Source: Ruminococcus sp. (lineage in GTDB: Bacteria > Bacillota_A > Clostridia > Oscillospirales > Ruminococcaceae). Taken from it: a stretch of DNA of 64,000 nt. Within the stretch, counting starts at the first letter, position 1. Each line of letters begins with the position of its first letter. The notes under the pieces were generated by a model that saw nothing but the letters and a program-made list of their open reading frames with translations, was not told the DNA's origin and ran no database searches. A program made the translations under genes and the position numbers. The stretch is from positions 62,001 through 126,000 of the forward strand of contig NZ_JAEEMU010000041.1 of assembly GCF_016283395.1 (NCBI RefSeq). The letters are read 5' to 3'. Below, piece by piece: positions 54,216 to 63,070 of the stretch.

Positions 54216-55340
54216 TTACTGCTCCTTTACGGGACACATATCCAGCTCTGACTTCAAAAAGCGTATTGATTCCTGACGAGCGGCATCTATGTTTTGATGC
54301 ACTGTATCATAATTGATCGTATCACGGAATGATTCTGTTCCATTGACCAACATACGATCAGACAAGCCAAACAGAGCAAGCAATTCTTCTATTTTAGTAT
54401 CACACTGTTCACGAGAAAACACAACAAATGGTCTTCGATACTGTACACTGAAGATCATACCGTGAAACGAATTTGTTACTACGTATTCTGCGTGCTTGAC
54501 AAGCGAAAGGAATTCTTCAACTCCTGCTTCATAGAACATCTGATGTCCACGCTCCGCATTGGTTGCACGCAGACTAATGTCTATTATCTTCCAACCATGT
54601 TCTTTTGCAAGCTTCTCAGCATACTCGGTCATAGTTGGATTATAGCGGCGTGCATACAGCAGCAGATATTTCTCTGGAACAATGCGTTTCTCAGCTATAC
54701 GATCATAATCCTCAGAAGTCAGCAGCAAAGTCGGATCAACAACCTTTTGTACAGGTACAGAAGTATGCTCACTAACATAAGGAATCATCAAATTCTCACG
54801 CAGACCGAATGCCTTAAAGTTTTGAAGCCTTGCATTAAGGATCTGATATGTCTCATCAGTAAAATGCGGATCACCAAAACTTGCAGCATAAGCAGCTGCA
54901 AAACCGTTTTTCATGCAATCATAGTTTGCATAATAACCGTCATCAAAACCGAATTCATCAGGACAGAAAATTGTATCACTTCCGCAAACAAAACCGTTGA
55001 TTTTCTCGTCTTCAATGATGTCATTAAAATTTGCAGAAGTATATTTCTTCTCAGTCTTATTAAAACGTTCATGATAAAATTTATCGAACTTTTCATAATT
55101 AATACGAATTGCAGGCATTGTCAGCTCACACATTCTGCGTGATTCTTCATCCTTATCCCACATATTCTCAAACGGGTTCAATGGATCTTTGTCTGCAAGG
55201 ATATCAGGGCAATAGTCAACCAACTTTGCGTGATGTCCGAGTTTGCCTATTGCTTGTGTTAATGCCCATGACTGAAGGGCGGATCCGTAATTTGTAAAGT
55301 TGCAATATATATTATAGCTTACAACGCCGAAAACCTTCAT
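54216..55340 (-). CDS. Polysaccharide pyruvyltransferase family protein
   Basis: 374 residues with the CsaB/WcaK family pattern: FTNYGSALQSWALTQAIG, FVCGSDTIFCPDEFGFDDG, YAASFGDP, LRENLM and VTNSFHGMIFSVQYRRPF. It would transfer pyruvate from phosphoenolpyruvate to a sugar hydroxyl, adding negative charge to the polymer. One base after the TagB/F-like gene and two before the FrhB-like gene. Confidence 0.9.
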   Translation of the reverse strand: MKVFGVVSYNIYCNFTNYGSALQSWALTQAIGKLGHHAKLVDYCPDILADKDPLNPFENMWDKDEESRRMCELTMPAIRINYEKFDKFYHERFNKTEKKYTSANFNDIIEDEKINGFVCGSDTIFCPDEFGFDDGYYANYDCMKNGFAAAYAASFGDPHFTDETYQILNARLQNFKAFGLRENLMIPYVSEHTSVPVQKVVDPTLLLTSEDYDRIAEKRIVPEKYLLLYARRYNPTMTEYAEKLAKEHGWKIIDISLRATNAERGHQMFYEAGVEEFLSLVKHAEYVVTNSFHGMIFSVQYRRPFVVFSREQCDTKIEELLALFGLSDRMLVNGTESFRDTINYDTVHQNIDAARQESIRFLKSELDMCPVKEQ

Positions 55341-55341
55341 A

Positions 55342-56640
55342 CTATCTTATCAACTCCTGTGCGTCTTGATATACAGCCTCTGCGATACGAAGTCCAGCCT
55401 TACCGTCAACTTGAAATACTTGTTTTATTATTTCGTTTCGCTCATTTAATCCGGGGTCATTACCAGAAGAAAGAAGATCAAGTTGTTTGACAAGCTGCTC
55501 TTTATCCTTCACAGAGTAGAACTGATCAGCCATTTTCACTCCATCTGTAGTGAAATCACGTATCTCTCCACAAAACACTATCGGTTTTCCTGTAATGAAG
55601 TATTCTAAAAGCAGCGAAGAAATATCCGAAACTAAGAATGTGCTTTTTCTAAAGCTTATATTATAGTCCAAGTTTTCATCAAAGGAAATATTAGGCTCAT
55701 TCGCTACACGTTTTTTTATTTCTGATACATCCTGTTCACTAAGAACTTTCTTTTCTACAAAATTAGTAAACATTAATGGATGCGGACGAATTACTAAATT
55801 CAGTTCACGATGATTCTTAAAGTAATCCATCATAGTTTCATAATAATCTAAAAAGTAACTTCTGTCGTTGGAGTCATCAGCTGACCATCTTGGAGTCCAC
55901 AATACATTGATCTGATTTTGCTCTGGCTGTTCACCAAGTCTTTTTATCAAATCAAACCGTGGAAATCCAAATTCAAAAATTTTACGAGTCTTAGAAGACA
56001 ATTCTTTGCCGCTTCTTAAACGTACATACTCTGCGGTATGAGAACTATCTGCAAAAAACAAATATAAATATCGAAGCAATATATGATTGAATTCTATTTT
56101 CAAATGCACTCCCTGTGTTATATGACCACTGTAAGGTATATAACACAACAAACCGTGTTTCATTAGCTTTGACATTTCGTATTCATCCGGCATACATTCA
56201 TCATAGGGACGCTGCAAAAAAATGTAATCTGATTTCATTGAACTCAAATCAAGCCATTTACCATTACTGAATGCATTTATTGCAGATATCCCCTCTTTTT
56301 TACAGTAATCCAATGCTTCGTTTTTCGATTCAAAACTCTTAATCTTAGGATTTACACCGCCGCTTTTGGGAATCGCCAGTATTTCAACTTGAAAACGGTT
56401 GTCTTCTTTCATAGTCTCATATACTGTTCGTTCTGAACCCCACATCTCAGGATACTGCATTATAAACAAAACTCTGATCTTTTTGTCTTTTTTAATGTTT
56501 TCTTTGGATATTTCTTTCCGAATTGAGATCTGTTTTTTGGAATAGAGGAACCATTTCATTTTACGTGCATTCCATACTAACGGACGAAACGTTGCGTGAT
56601 ATACTGGTTTTACTATCTTATCAACAATCTTATTCTTCAT
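55342..56640 (-). CDS. CDP-glycerol glycerophosphotransferase-like protein (TagB/TagF family)
   Basis: 432 residues; WTPRWS, LVIRPHPLMF, FLVSDISSLLLEYFITGKP and IVFCGE are the GT-B-like motifs of the teichoic acid polymerase/primase family. It would move a polyol phosphate from a CDP donor onto the glycan. It overlaps the flippase gene by 11 bases. With the two cytidylyltransferases in this operon it supports a phosphodiester-linked polymer. Confidence 0.85.
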   Translation of the reverse strand: MKNKIVDKIVKPVYHATFRPLVWNARKMKWFLYSKKQISIRKEISKENIKKDKKIRVLFIMQYPEMWGSERTVYETMKEDNRFQVEILAIPKSGGVNPKIKSFESKNEALDYCKKEGISAINAFSNGKWLDLSSMKSDYIFLQRPYDECMPDEYEMSKLMKHGLLCYIPYSGHITQGVHLKIEFNHILLRYLYLFFADSSHTAEYVRLRSGKELSSKTRKIFEFGFPRFDLIKRLGEQPEQNQINVLWTPRWSADDSNDRSYFLDYYETMMDYFKNHRELNLVIRPHPLMFTNFVEKKVLSEQDVSEIKKRVANEPNISFDENLDYNISFRKSTFLVSDISSLLLEYFITGKPIVFCGEIRDFTTDGVKMADQFYSVKDKEQLVKQLDLLSSGNDPGLNERNEIIKQVFQVDGKAGLRIAEAVYQDAQELIR

Positions 56641-58093
56641 TTTTATCTCCTCTTATTGTCTTCTTAATTATTGAAAAAGATTTTGTAAAACCTTCAGGTT
56701 TAACAACAAAAGATAACATTAAATATATAAGCGCACCACTTACTATCTGTAAACAAAGTAAAACGATACGGTTTATAACTATATAATTCATCATGTATAT
56801 AGAAACACCCATTATTAACGCTATAATAAAGTTTGGCATTATATCTAATAACTGAGTCTTGATATCATATCCGATCAGCTTTTTATTTGGATAAGTATTG
56901 ACTAATAATGCAATAACACTGTTCACGATACTTGCATATGCAAAAAATACAGGTGTCTTTGCAACAAAAAGAAATGCAATGATCACAATAAGGAAAGATA
57001 CTTTCTTTATAATTTCAAGTATCAGATGAATATCGCTTCTTCCTATCGCTTTAATTACTTGCAGGTTTCCTTTTGTAAGTATATTAAACATATAGCTCAG
57101 ACAGAAAATGCGAATATAATCAGCAGCAGGCAGCCAATGCTTTCCCAACAGGATGGCAATGAAACTGTCGGAAACTGCAAAGAATCCAAATAATACAGGA
57201 AAGATCATATATGATGCTACCTTTATATACATTCTTGTATATTGCAGAAGACGCTGCTTATCATCTTGTATCTTTGACATGACGGGAAAAAGAACTGCCG
57301 CAAATGTATCTGAAATTGATGAATTCAGAATACTTGGGAAACTTCTTCCCTTTGTATAAAATGAGAGATCACTTGGCTTATACTTCAATCCGATGATCAG
57401 TGGATTGATCTCGTCATAGACCGTATTGATAAGGTCGCTGAGGAATATTTTCCAGCCATATGAGTATAATGCTTTTAAACGTTCAGGAACTACTTTAAAA
57501 CTTATACGATAATGTGTTGTTAAGAACAGAATAGCGGTATCAATAAAGCTATTTGTCATCTGTTGAGCAACAAGTGCCCAAGCTCCCATGCCATGTTTTG
57601 CCATTGTTATTCCAACAACAGCTGACACAAGCGTTCCGCCTATAGTCGAAAAGAAAAACTTTTTAAACTCCAGGCGAACTGAAATATACGCACACAAAAC
57701 TGATTTGACTGCATTTATCAGCAGTACGATACCCATTATTCGAAATATAGGTATTAATAATGGCTGTTTATACAAGTCTGCGATCAACGGAGCAGATAAA
57801 AACAATATCAAATACAGTACGATCGCAATTGCAATACTAACACTTAATACAGTTGAATAGTCTTCCGGATCACTTTTTTTCTTTTGAATAAGTGCAGTAT
57901 TCAGACCACTTGTTATCAATACATTTGAAAATGTAAAAAAAATCGTAACAATACCAACAACACTATAATCATCAGGAGTTAAAATTCGCGCAAGAATAAT
58001 GGAAACGACTAAAGAAACCATCTGAGCTATAAAACGCTCTCCAAATTTCCAGATCATTCCCGATGCGGTCTTTTTGCCATAGTTTTCTCCCAC
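56630..58093 (-). CDS. Wzx-type polysaccharide flippase
   Basis: 487 residues, about 12-14 membrane helices, MVF/PST superfamily (ARILTPDDYSVVGIV, SGLNTALIQKK, YTKGRSFPSIL). GTG start with a weak GGAAGAAGGG site upstream. It flips the lipid-linked repeat unit to the outer face. Confidence 0.92.
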   Translation of the reverse strand: MGENYGKKTASGMIWKFGERFIAQMVSLVVSIILARILTPDDYSVVGIVTIFFTFSNVLITSGLNTALIQKKKSDPEDYSTVLSVSIAIAIVLYLILFLSAPLIADLYKQPLLIPIFRIMGIVLLINAVKSVLCAYISVRLEFKKFFFSTIGGTLVSAVVGITMAKHGMGAWALVAQQMTNSFIDTAILFLTTHYRISFKVVPERLKALYSYGWKIFLSDLINTVYDEINPLIIGLKYKPSDLSFYTKGRSFPSILNSSISDTFAAVLFPVMSKIQDDKQRLLQYTRMYIKVASYMIFPVLFGFFAVSDSFIAILLGKHWLPAADYIRIFCLSYMFNILTKGNLQVIKAIGRSDIHLILEIIKKVSFLIVIIAFLFVAKTPVFFAYASIVNSVIALLVNTYPNKKLIGYDIKTQLLDIMPNFIIALIMGVSIYMMNYIVINRIVLLCLQIVSGALIYLMLSFVVKPEGFTKSFSIIKKTIRGDKNEE

Positions 58094-58232
58094 AATTTAC
58101 CCTTCTTCCTAAACAATGAACCTATAATAAAAATTCCTACTTCTGCTATAAGTTAGGCAACTAAATCTCAAATATTTTCAAAATAATTTACTGACATAAT
58201 TATTTATCATCAGATAAGAAATGATTATCATT

Positions 58233-59267
58233 TTATCTCATTACAGCAATCATTCGCTTATACATATCAGCAAGTGTCCCCTGCGGCTTCCAGCCGAGTT
58301 TTGTGATCTTATCAATGCTTAAATTCAGGCAGCTTGCCGGCGGATACTTTCTGTTAGCATCAGATTCTTCAATTCTAACGCTTATCTTACCATCTGCAAT
58401 AGTATCCGCTACCATTTTGCCCATCTCATAAATTGAGCAATATGTATCCGGATTTGCAGCATTATATGTCTCGCCTTTTTCACCTTTGAGCAAAACACAA
58501 AGAATAGCGGTAACTGCTTGCGCAGAATAAAGATAAGGGTGACGTCCGTTTCCCTTTGTCAAAAGGACGATATCTTTTCCCTCTCTTGCACAATTCGCCA
58601 TCATTGCAAAAACTCTTTTGTCACTTGACGGTATACCCGGACCAAATGTTTGAGCAAGTCTAAGACTCATCGTTCTTATATCATATTCAGTTGAATAAGA
58701 ATAGCACAGCAATTCACAAAGTCGTTTAGCTTCGGGATAACAGCTTCTGACATTTGAAAGATCAACATGACCTAACTGATCTTCAGTCAATACTCTGTCA
58801 TCATGAATAACTCCGTATGCTTCCATACTTGATAAAAACAGAAATCCTGAAACTTTATCTTCAACAGCACGTTTTAGAAGAGTTCGAGTTCCTAAAACAA
58901 CAGATTCTATTGTCTCTACCGGATTTTGGACCAAAAACTGACTGGCTGTCGGTGAAGCACCATGTATGATGTAATCAAAATGAACATCCGAGAATTCAAA
59001 CGCTTCTAATGTACCTATAACATAACGCACCACATCGTTAGTCTCACCGAATAATGCCTTTGCCTTATTTTCATCTCTTACAAGGCAATAAATCTTCATA
59101 TTTAACGAGAAACGTTTATTTGCATTTATCAATGTTTTAACAAGCAGCGAACCAATCAATCCAGTTGCTCCGGTAACAAATATATTCGTATTTTCAAACG
59201 ATTTCCAAGGAATACAGTCACATCCCAGAATGTACTCCATATCTTCTTTTTCAACACTGGTATCCAT
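58233..59267 (-). CDS. NAD-dependent epimerase/dehydratase (extended SDR)
   Basis: 344 residues; NIFVTGATGLIGSLLVKTL, DYIIHGASPTASQ, FLFLSSMEAYG and catalytic YPEAKRLCELLCYSY (Tyr-x3-Lys). It directly follows an IspD/TarI-like gene. In pneumococcal loci, such pairs make CDP-alditols such as mannitol or arabinitol by reducing a sugar phosphate, which is a plausible role here. A nucleotide-sugar epimerase is the alternative. A 139-base gap separates it from the flippase gene. Confidence 0.85.
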   Translation of the reverse strand: MDTSVEKEDMEYILGCDCIPWKSFENTNIFVTGATGLIGSLLVKTLINANKRFSLNMKIYCLVRDENKAKALFGETNDVVRYVIGTLEAFEFSDVHFDYIIHGASPTASQFLVQNPVETIESVVLGTRTLLKRAVEDKVSGFLFLSSMEAYGVIHDDRVLTEDQLGHVDLSNVRSCYPEAKRLCELLCYSYSTEYDIRTMSLRLAQTFGPGIPSSDKRVFAMMANCAREGKDIVLLTKGNGRHPYLYSAQAVTAILCVLLKGEKGETYNAANPDTYCSIYEMGKMVADTIADGKISVRIEESDANRKYPPASCLNLSIDKITKLGWKPQGTLADMYKRMIAVMR

Positions 59268-59283
59268 TAAGTTAACTCCTTAT

Positions 59284-60000
59284 TCAACCAAATATTTGCG
59301 AACCTTCCCTTGCATCTACAATTGCCCTGAAAATGTAAAAATCAGACGGTGTCGTGATCTTAATGTTCTCGATTGCACCTTCTACAGTATACAATTCATA
59401 ACCGTAGTAACGCATCATACTTGCAGAATCAATAAATTCCTTTTTCTCCTCGATTGCTTTGCGGTGAGAATCAATAAGCTCAGAAAGCCTAAAACACTGA
59501 GGAGCTCTTGCCATAAAGCACTGTGATCTTTCCATTATGTTTACTATCTTGCCATTTTCATCAGTCATAGAAACGGTTTCAATAGCAGATGTGACTGTAA
59601 TTGCATTTCCATGTAATTTAACACAATCCAACGCATTTGTGATAGTTTGTTCATCGATCAGCGGACGTACACCATCATGTATCAGAACTGTAACGTTTTC
59701 TTTACCATACAGTCTCTCGACCTCAGAAAGTCCATTGTATATCGACTCCTGTCCTGTTGCTCCGCCTTTAACAACAGCCTTAACTTTAGTCAAACGAAAA
59801 GTCTCAATCAACTCCTGACAATACTCGATCCAGCTCTCCAAGATAACAAGAACAACGCCGTCAATCGCCTTATGACGCTGGAAATGCTCTATTGTATACA
59901 CAAGGATCGGTTTACCATGCAACTCCAGAAACTGTTTCGGTTTCGTTTTTGCTTTCATTCTCTGTCCCGTTCCGCCAGCAAAAATAACCGCTATATTCAT
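59284..60000 (-). CDS. IspD/TarI-family cytidylyltransferase
   Basis: 238 residues; FAGGTGQRMKAKTKPKQFLE nucleotide loop, HDGVRPLIDEQTI and ARAPQCFRLSEL. The family makes CDP-methylerythritol (IspD) or CDP-ribitol/other alditols (TarI). The location between LicD and an SDR in a polysaccharide operon favours a CDP-alditol. The start has AAGGAGAAG upstream, one base after licD. Confidence 0.88.
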   Translation of the reverse strand: MNIAVIFAGGTGQRMKAKTKPKQFLELHGKPILVYTIEHFQRHKAIDGVVLVILESWIEYCQELIETFRLTKVKAVVKGGATGQESIYNGLSEVERLYGKENVTVLIHDGVRPLIDEQTITNALDCVKLHGNAITVTSAIETVSMTDENGKIVNIMERSQCFMARAPQCFRLSELIDSHRKAIEEKKEFIDSASMMRYYGYELYTVEGAIENIKITTPSDFYIFRAIVDAREGSQIFG

Positions 60001-60001
60001 C

Positions 60002-60880
60002 TTACTTCTCCTTCACACAATAATACTTGCCTTTAAACTGTTTATATGGCTCTGTTGTGCTCAAATAAACCGCATCATGCTTTGCAACGCGCTTCTCTAC
60101 TGGCGGCAGCTGCATATAGTCGCCCCATATCTCAGTCAGATATCGTTCATAACCGGCCATAACCGGTACTTTATGTCCTTCAAAGTCCAGATAGACAACA
60201 TTATCGAAATCCTTTTTCGGATGTCTGAGCAGCATTCCCTTTATAGAACCGATCAACTCTGTAACTTCGTCACAATCGTCCCAATTGAATTTTGTCATTT
60301 TTCTCTGACATTTCTTCCAGATCTTATATCTTGATTCCGGAGATCTTACTATCTTATATATGATATTTGAAAATGCACGAATCAATCCGCCCTTATTATC
60401 AGGAAGTCTCTGAACATTGAAAAGGCTGAACATAAATGCATTATAAAGCTGACTTGCTCGCTTTATTTTTGACTTTGGACAGCCGTCTATAGGCATTATC
60501 TCCAGTGCGATGCCGTGACAAATATCTTCATTTATACTATGACGATTGATCTCTGTTGTGCGGATATCACGAACCGATGCGCCGCCGTCATGGTAGACCT
60601 TATTTCTTGTTGTTCGGCAATAAATATACTTGCTCGTATCCGCCTCCTGATTCCATATCTTTGCTAATTTTTCATAATCAGGGCGCGGCATGAAGAGGTC
60701 GATGTCATCGTCCCAAGGGATAAATCCCTTATGCCTTACAGCACCGATAAGGCAACCTCCGCAAAGGTAATACATTAAGTTGTTTTTTTTGCAGAACTCA
60801 TCAAAATACAACAGCATTTCAAGCATTTTCTCTTGAAGTTCTCGTGTTGTAGCGTGGATTATACTATTTTTTTCAGTCAT
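60002..60880 (-). CDS. LicD-family phosphotransferase
   Basis: 292 residues; YYLCGGCLIGAVRHKG, FIPWDDDIDLFMPRPDYEKL and a C-terminal GYERYLTEIWGDYMQLPP are LicD hallmarks. LicD proteins transfer phosphocholine or other phospho-alcohols from CDP donors to sugars. No choline uptake or kinase genes are seen here, so another CDP donor made by this operon is likely. It overlaps the phosphoglycosyltransferase gene by 8 bases. Confidence 0.92.
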   Translation of the reverse strand: MTEKNSIIHATTRELQEKMLEMLLYFDEFCKKNNLMYYLCGGCLIGAVRHKGFIPWDDDIDLFMPRPDYEKLAKIWNQEADTSKYIYCRTTRNKVYHDGGASVRDIRTTEINRHSINEDICHGIALEIMPIDGCPKSKIKRASQLYNAFMFSLFNVQRLPDNKGGLIRAFSNIIYKIVRSPESRYKIWKKCQRKMTKFNWDDCDEVTELIGSIKGMLLRHPKKDFDNVVYLDFEGHKVPVMAGYERYLTEIWGDYMQLPPVEKRVAKHDAVYLSTTEPYKQFKGKYYCVKEK

Positions 60881-61571
60881 AATTTTTCCCCATTACAGCT
60901 GCAGCTGTTCTAAACATCGTTAATATTTCTCTAAGGAATCTGAATCGTCTTATGCTTTCGAGATTCCATACCATCTTACCGGGAAGGACCTGTTCAATAT
61001 ACACCTTATCAACATCATCAGCTGCATCAAGCAAACGTGCTTCATCTTTATAGCGAATAGACGCTTCTGATGTAATACCTGCCGGAAGCAGTAATGTTGC
61101 CAGCATTTCGGGTGTATAACCCTTTACGTACTTCATTACCTCGGGACGAGTGCCTACAAAACTCATTTCGCCCTTGAGGACATTTATAAGCTGTCCGATC
61201 TCATCGAGCCTATAATCACGTATTTTTGAACCAACTCGGGTGATACGGCTGTCATTGCCTACTGTAACCGCTGCCCCGACCTTATCAGCATTATTCACCA
61301 TTGTACGGAACTTGTATATCTTGAATTTCTTTCCATACTGAGTTACTCTTTCCTGCTTATAAAAAACAGGTCCCGGTGAATCAAGCTTGATCGCTACTGC
61401 AAGTATTACAAAAACAGGCAACAAAATAACAAGCATTATCGCTGAGAGCACAACATCGAATATTCTTTTGCACTTCAGACTGAAACGTTTTTTGCTCAGA
61501 ATATCGTAATACTCGCGAACTTCCTTACGCCGCATGAACTTCGGAAGCTCTTCCCATTTTCTTAATGTCAT
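60873..61571 (-). CDS. Initiating phosphoglycosyltransferase (sugar transferase)
   Basis: 232 residues from ATG 61571, six bases after TAGGTG; the GTG at 61580 overlaps that site. A re-entrant membrane segment (about residues 35-58), then SPGPVFYKQERVTQYG, YKFRTM, RLDEIGQLINVLKGEMSFVGTRPE. These mark a monotopic PglC/WcaJ-type enzyme that puts the first sugar phosphate on undecaprenyl phosphate. Confidence 0.94.
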   Translation of the reverse strand: MTLRKWEELPKFMRRKEVREYYDILSKKRFSLKCKRIFDVVLSAIMLVILLPVFVILAVAIKLDSPGPVFYKQERVTQYGKKFKIYKFRTMVNNADKVGAAVTVGNDSRITRVGSKIRDYRLDEIGQLINVLKGEMSFVGTRPEVMKYVKGYTPEMLATLLLPAGITSEASIRYKDEARLLDAADDVDKVYIEQVLPGKMVWNLESIRRFRFLREILTMFRTAAAVMGKNYD

Positions 61572-61588
61572 CAACTGCACCTACTGTA

Positions 61589-62806
61589 TTATAAACTCCT
61601 TATGATACTTGAATACTTTTCAAGTACATACTCAACATCTTCATCTGTAAGACAGGTATGAAGCGGAAGAGTGATCTCATTCGCAAATCTGTTATATGCA
61701 TTCGGGAAATCCTTGATATCAAATCCCATGTTCTTATATGCTGTATGCATAGGAAGGGGCTTGTAATGAACATTGCAGGCAACTCCCTGCTCAGCCATTT
61801 CGATTATGATATCAGAACGCTTTTCAGGGCTGATACCGGGGATCCTTGTAATATAAAGGTGTCCCGAAGAGATATGATCCTCTGTATAGTGCTTTAATGT
61901 TTCAACTCCAAGAGGAACGAGAACAGAATCATATTTTTCGATTATCTGCTTACGTCTTGCAAGCATACCGGGATAACGCTTCATCTGAGCAAGTCCCATA
62001 GCAGCTGCAACATCTGTCATATTGCACTTATACCATGCTCCGACGATATCATACTCCCACGCGCCGAGCTGAGTCTTTGCAAGAGCGTCCTTGCTCTGAC
62101 CGTGAAGGCTGAAGAGCTGAACATTATGATATATCTCCTCATTATCTATACCATCGATATTTCTCCACGAAAGAGCACCGCCCTCAGCAGTCGTAAAGTT
62201 CTTTACTGCATGGAACGAGAAAGAAGAGAAATCCGCAATAGAGCCTGCCATTCTGCCGTGCCATGAAGCACCGAATGCATGGGCTGTATCAGCACAGACA
62301 GCAATTCTTCCCATAGCCTCCTGTATCTTGTTTGAAGGCTTGAAAAGATTCTTTTTAGCTTCAACTATAGCAAATATCCTGTCATAGTCACAGGGTATAC
62401 CTGCAAGATCAACAGGTATGATAGCCTTTGTTCTTTCTGTTATAGCGTTCTCAAGTGCATCATAATCCATTTCAAGGCTGTCCTTCTGAACATCAACAAG
62501 GACGATCTTTGCGCCAACATGATATACAACGGAAGCAGAAGCTGTATATGTATACGCAGGAACGATGACCTCGTCACCTTCTCCGATACCAAGGATACGA
62601 AGTGCCATTTCAGCACAGGCTGTCTGTGAATTAAGACAAACCGCACGGTCAGTGCCTACATATTCAGCGACCTCTTTTTCAAGCTGCTTTGTTTTCGGAC
62701 CTGTAGTTATCCAACCCGAACGAAGTGCTTCACAGACTTCATTTATCTCAGCTTCGCTGATATCCGGTGGGCTGAAAGGGATCGATCTCTTTTGTGTTGA
62801 ACTCAT
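61589..62806 (-). CDS. DegT/DnrJ/EryC1 aminotransferase
   Basis: 405 residues; PFSPPDISEAEINEVCEAL, TGPKTKQLEKEVAEYVGT, CADTAHAFGASWHG and the PLP-binding Lys in FHAVKNFTTAEGGAL. It aminates a keto nucleotide sugar, probably at C4 as in UDP-4-amino sugars, and precedes the initiating transferase, which may use its product. The start has AGGAG upstream. First gene of the operon. Confidence 0.94.
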   Translation of the reverse strand: MSSTQKRSIPFSPPDISEAEINEVCEALRSGWITTGPKTKQLEKEVAEYVGTDRAVCLNSQTACAEMALRILGIGEGDEVIVPAYTYTASASVVYHVGAKIVLVDVQKDSLEMDYDALENAITERTKAIIPVDLAGIPCDYDRIFAIVEAKKNLFKPSNKIQEAMGRIAVCADTAHAFGASWHGRMAGSIADFSSFSFHAVKNFTTAEGGALSWRNIDGIDNEEIYHNVQLFSLHGQSKDALAKTQLGAWEYDIVGAWYKCNMTDVAAAMGLAQMKRYPGMLARRKQIIEKYDSVLVPLGVETLKHYTEDHISSGHLYITRIPGISPEKRSDIIIEMAEQGVACNVHYKPLPMHTAYKNMGFDIKDFPNAYNRFANEITLPLHTCLTDEDVEYVLEKYSSIIRSL

Positions 62807-62881
62807 TAAATTTACATCTCCTAATTATTACTATCTTAGAAAAAGTTTTTTCAACAAGATGAATGTTTCTGATCTGTTCTC

Positions 62882-63070
62882 TCATAAAACGCGCATTGTA
62901 CCAAATGCGAACCGATACTTGCCAAATATCTGTTCATACAAAACTTTGTCGTCCACGTACTCAACTTCATTTTCGCCGAATATGCAAACGACACGTACTT
63001 TTAAATATGAAATATATATGCCATAGCACTCTTTAATAAGCTTATACCAGCTTATGTGAATAATCCTGTT
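62882..63070 (-). pseudogene. Possible coding remnant upstream of the polysaccharide operon
   Basis: A 62-codon open frame with no usable start. It has a protein-like composition toward its end (FGENEVEYVDDKVLYEQIF, then a short basic/hydrophobic tail) and stops at 62884. Farther upstream on the same strand, short pieces in other frames also look coding (for example NDLNDLSDHIDL near 63230 and KNIVLQGQDIAFGAYRDYMT near 63090). This is consistent with a gene broken by several frameshifts. The family is not recognised, and chance is possible. Confidence 0.3.

Noticed and set aside
54462..55142. 226-codon plus-strand frame opposite the pyruvyltransferase gene
   Set aside because: Cys/Ile-rich antisense frame with no family pattern; the minus-strand gene is clear.
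59284..60000. Housekeeping ispD of isoprenoid synthesis
   Set aside because: The fold fits, but the operon position between LicD and an SDR makes a CDP-alditol role in glycan synthesis more likely.
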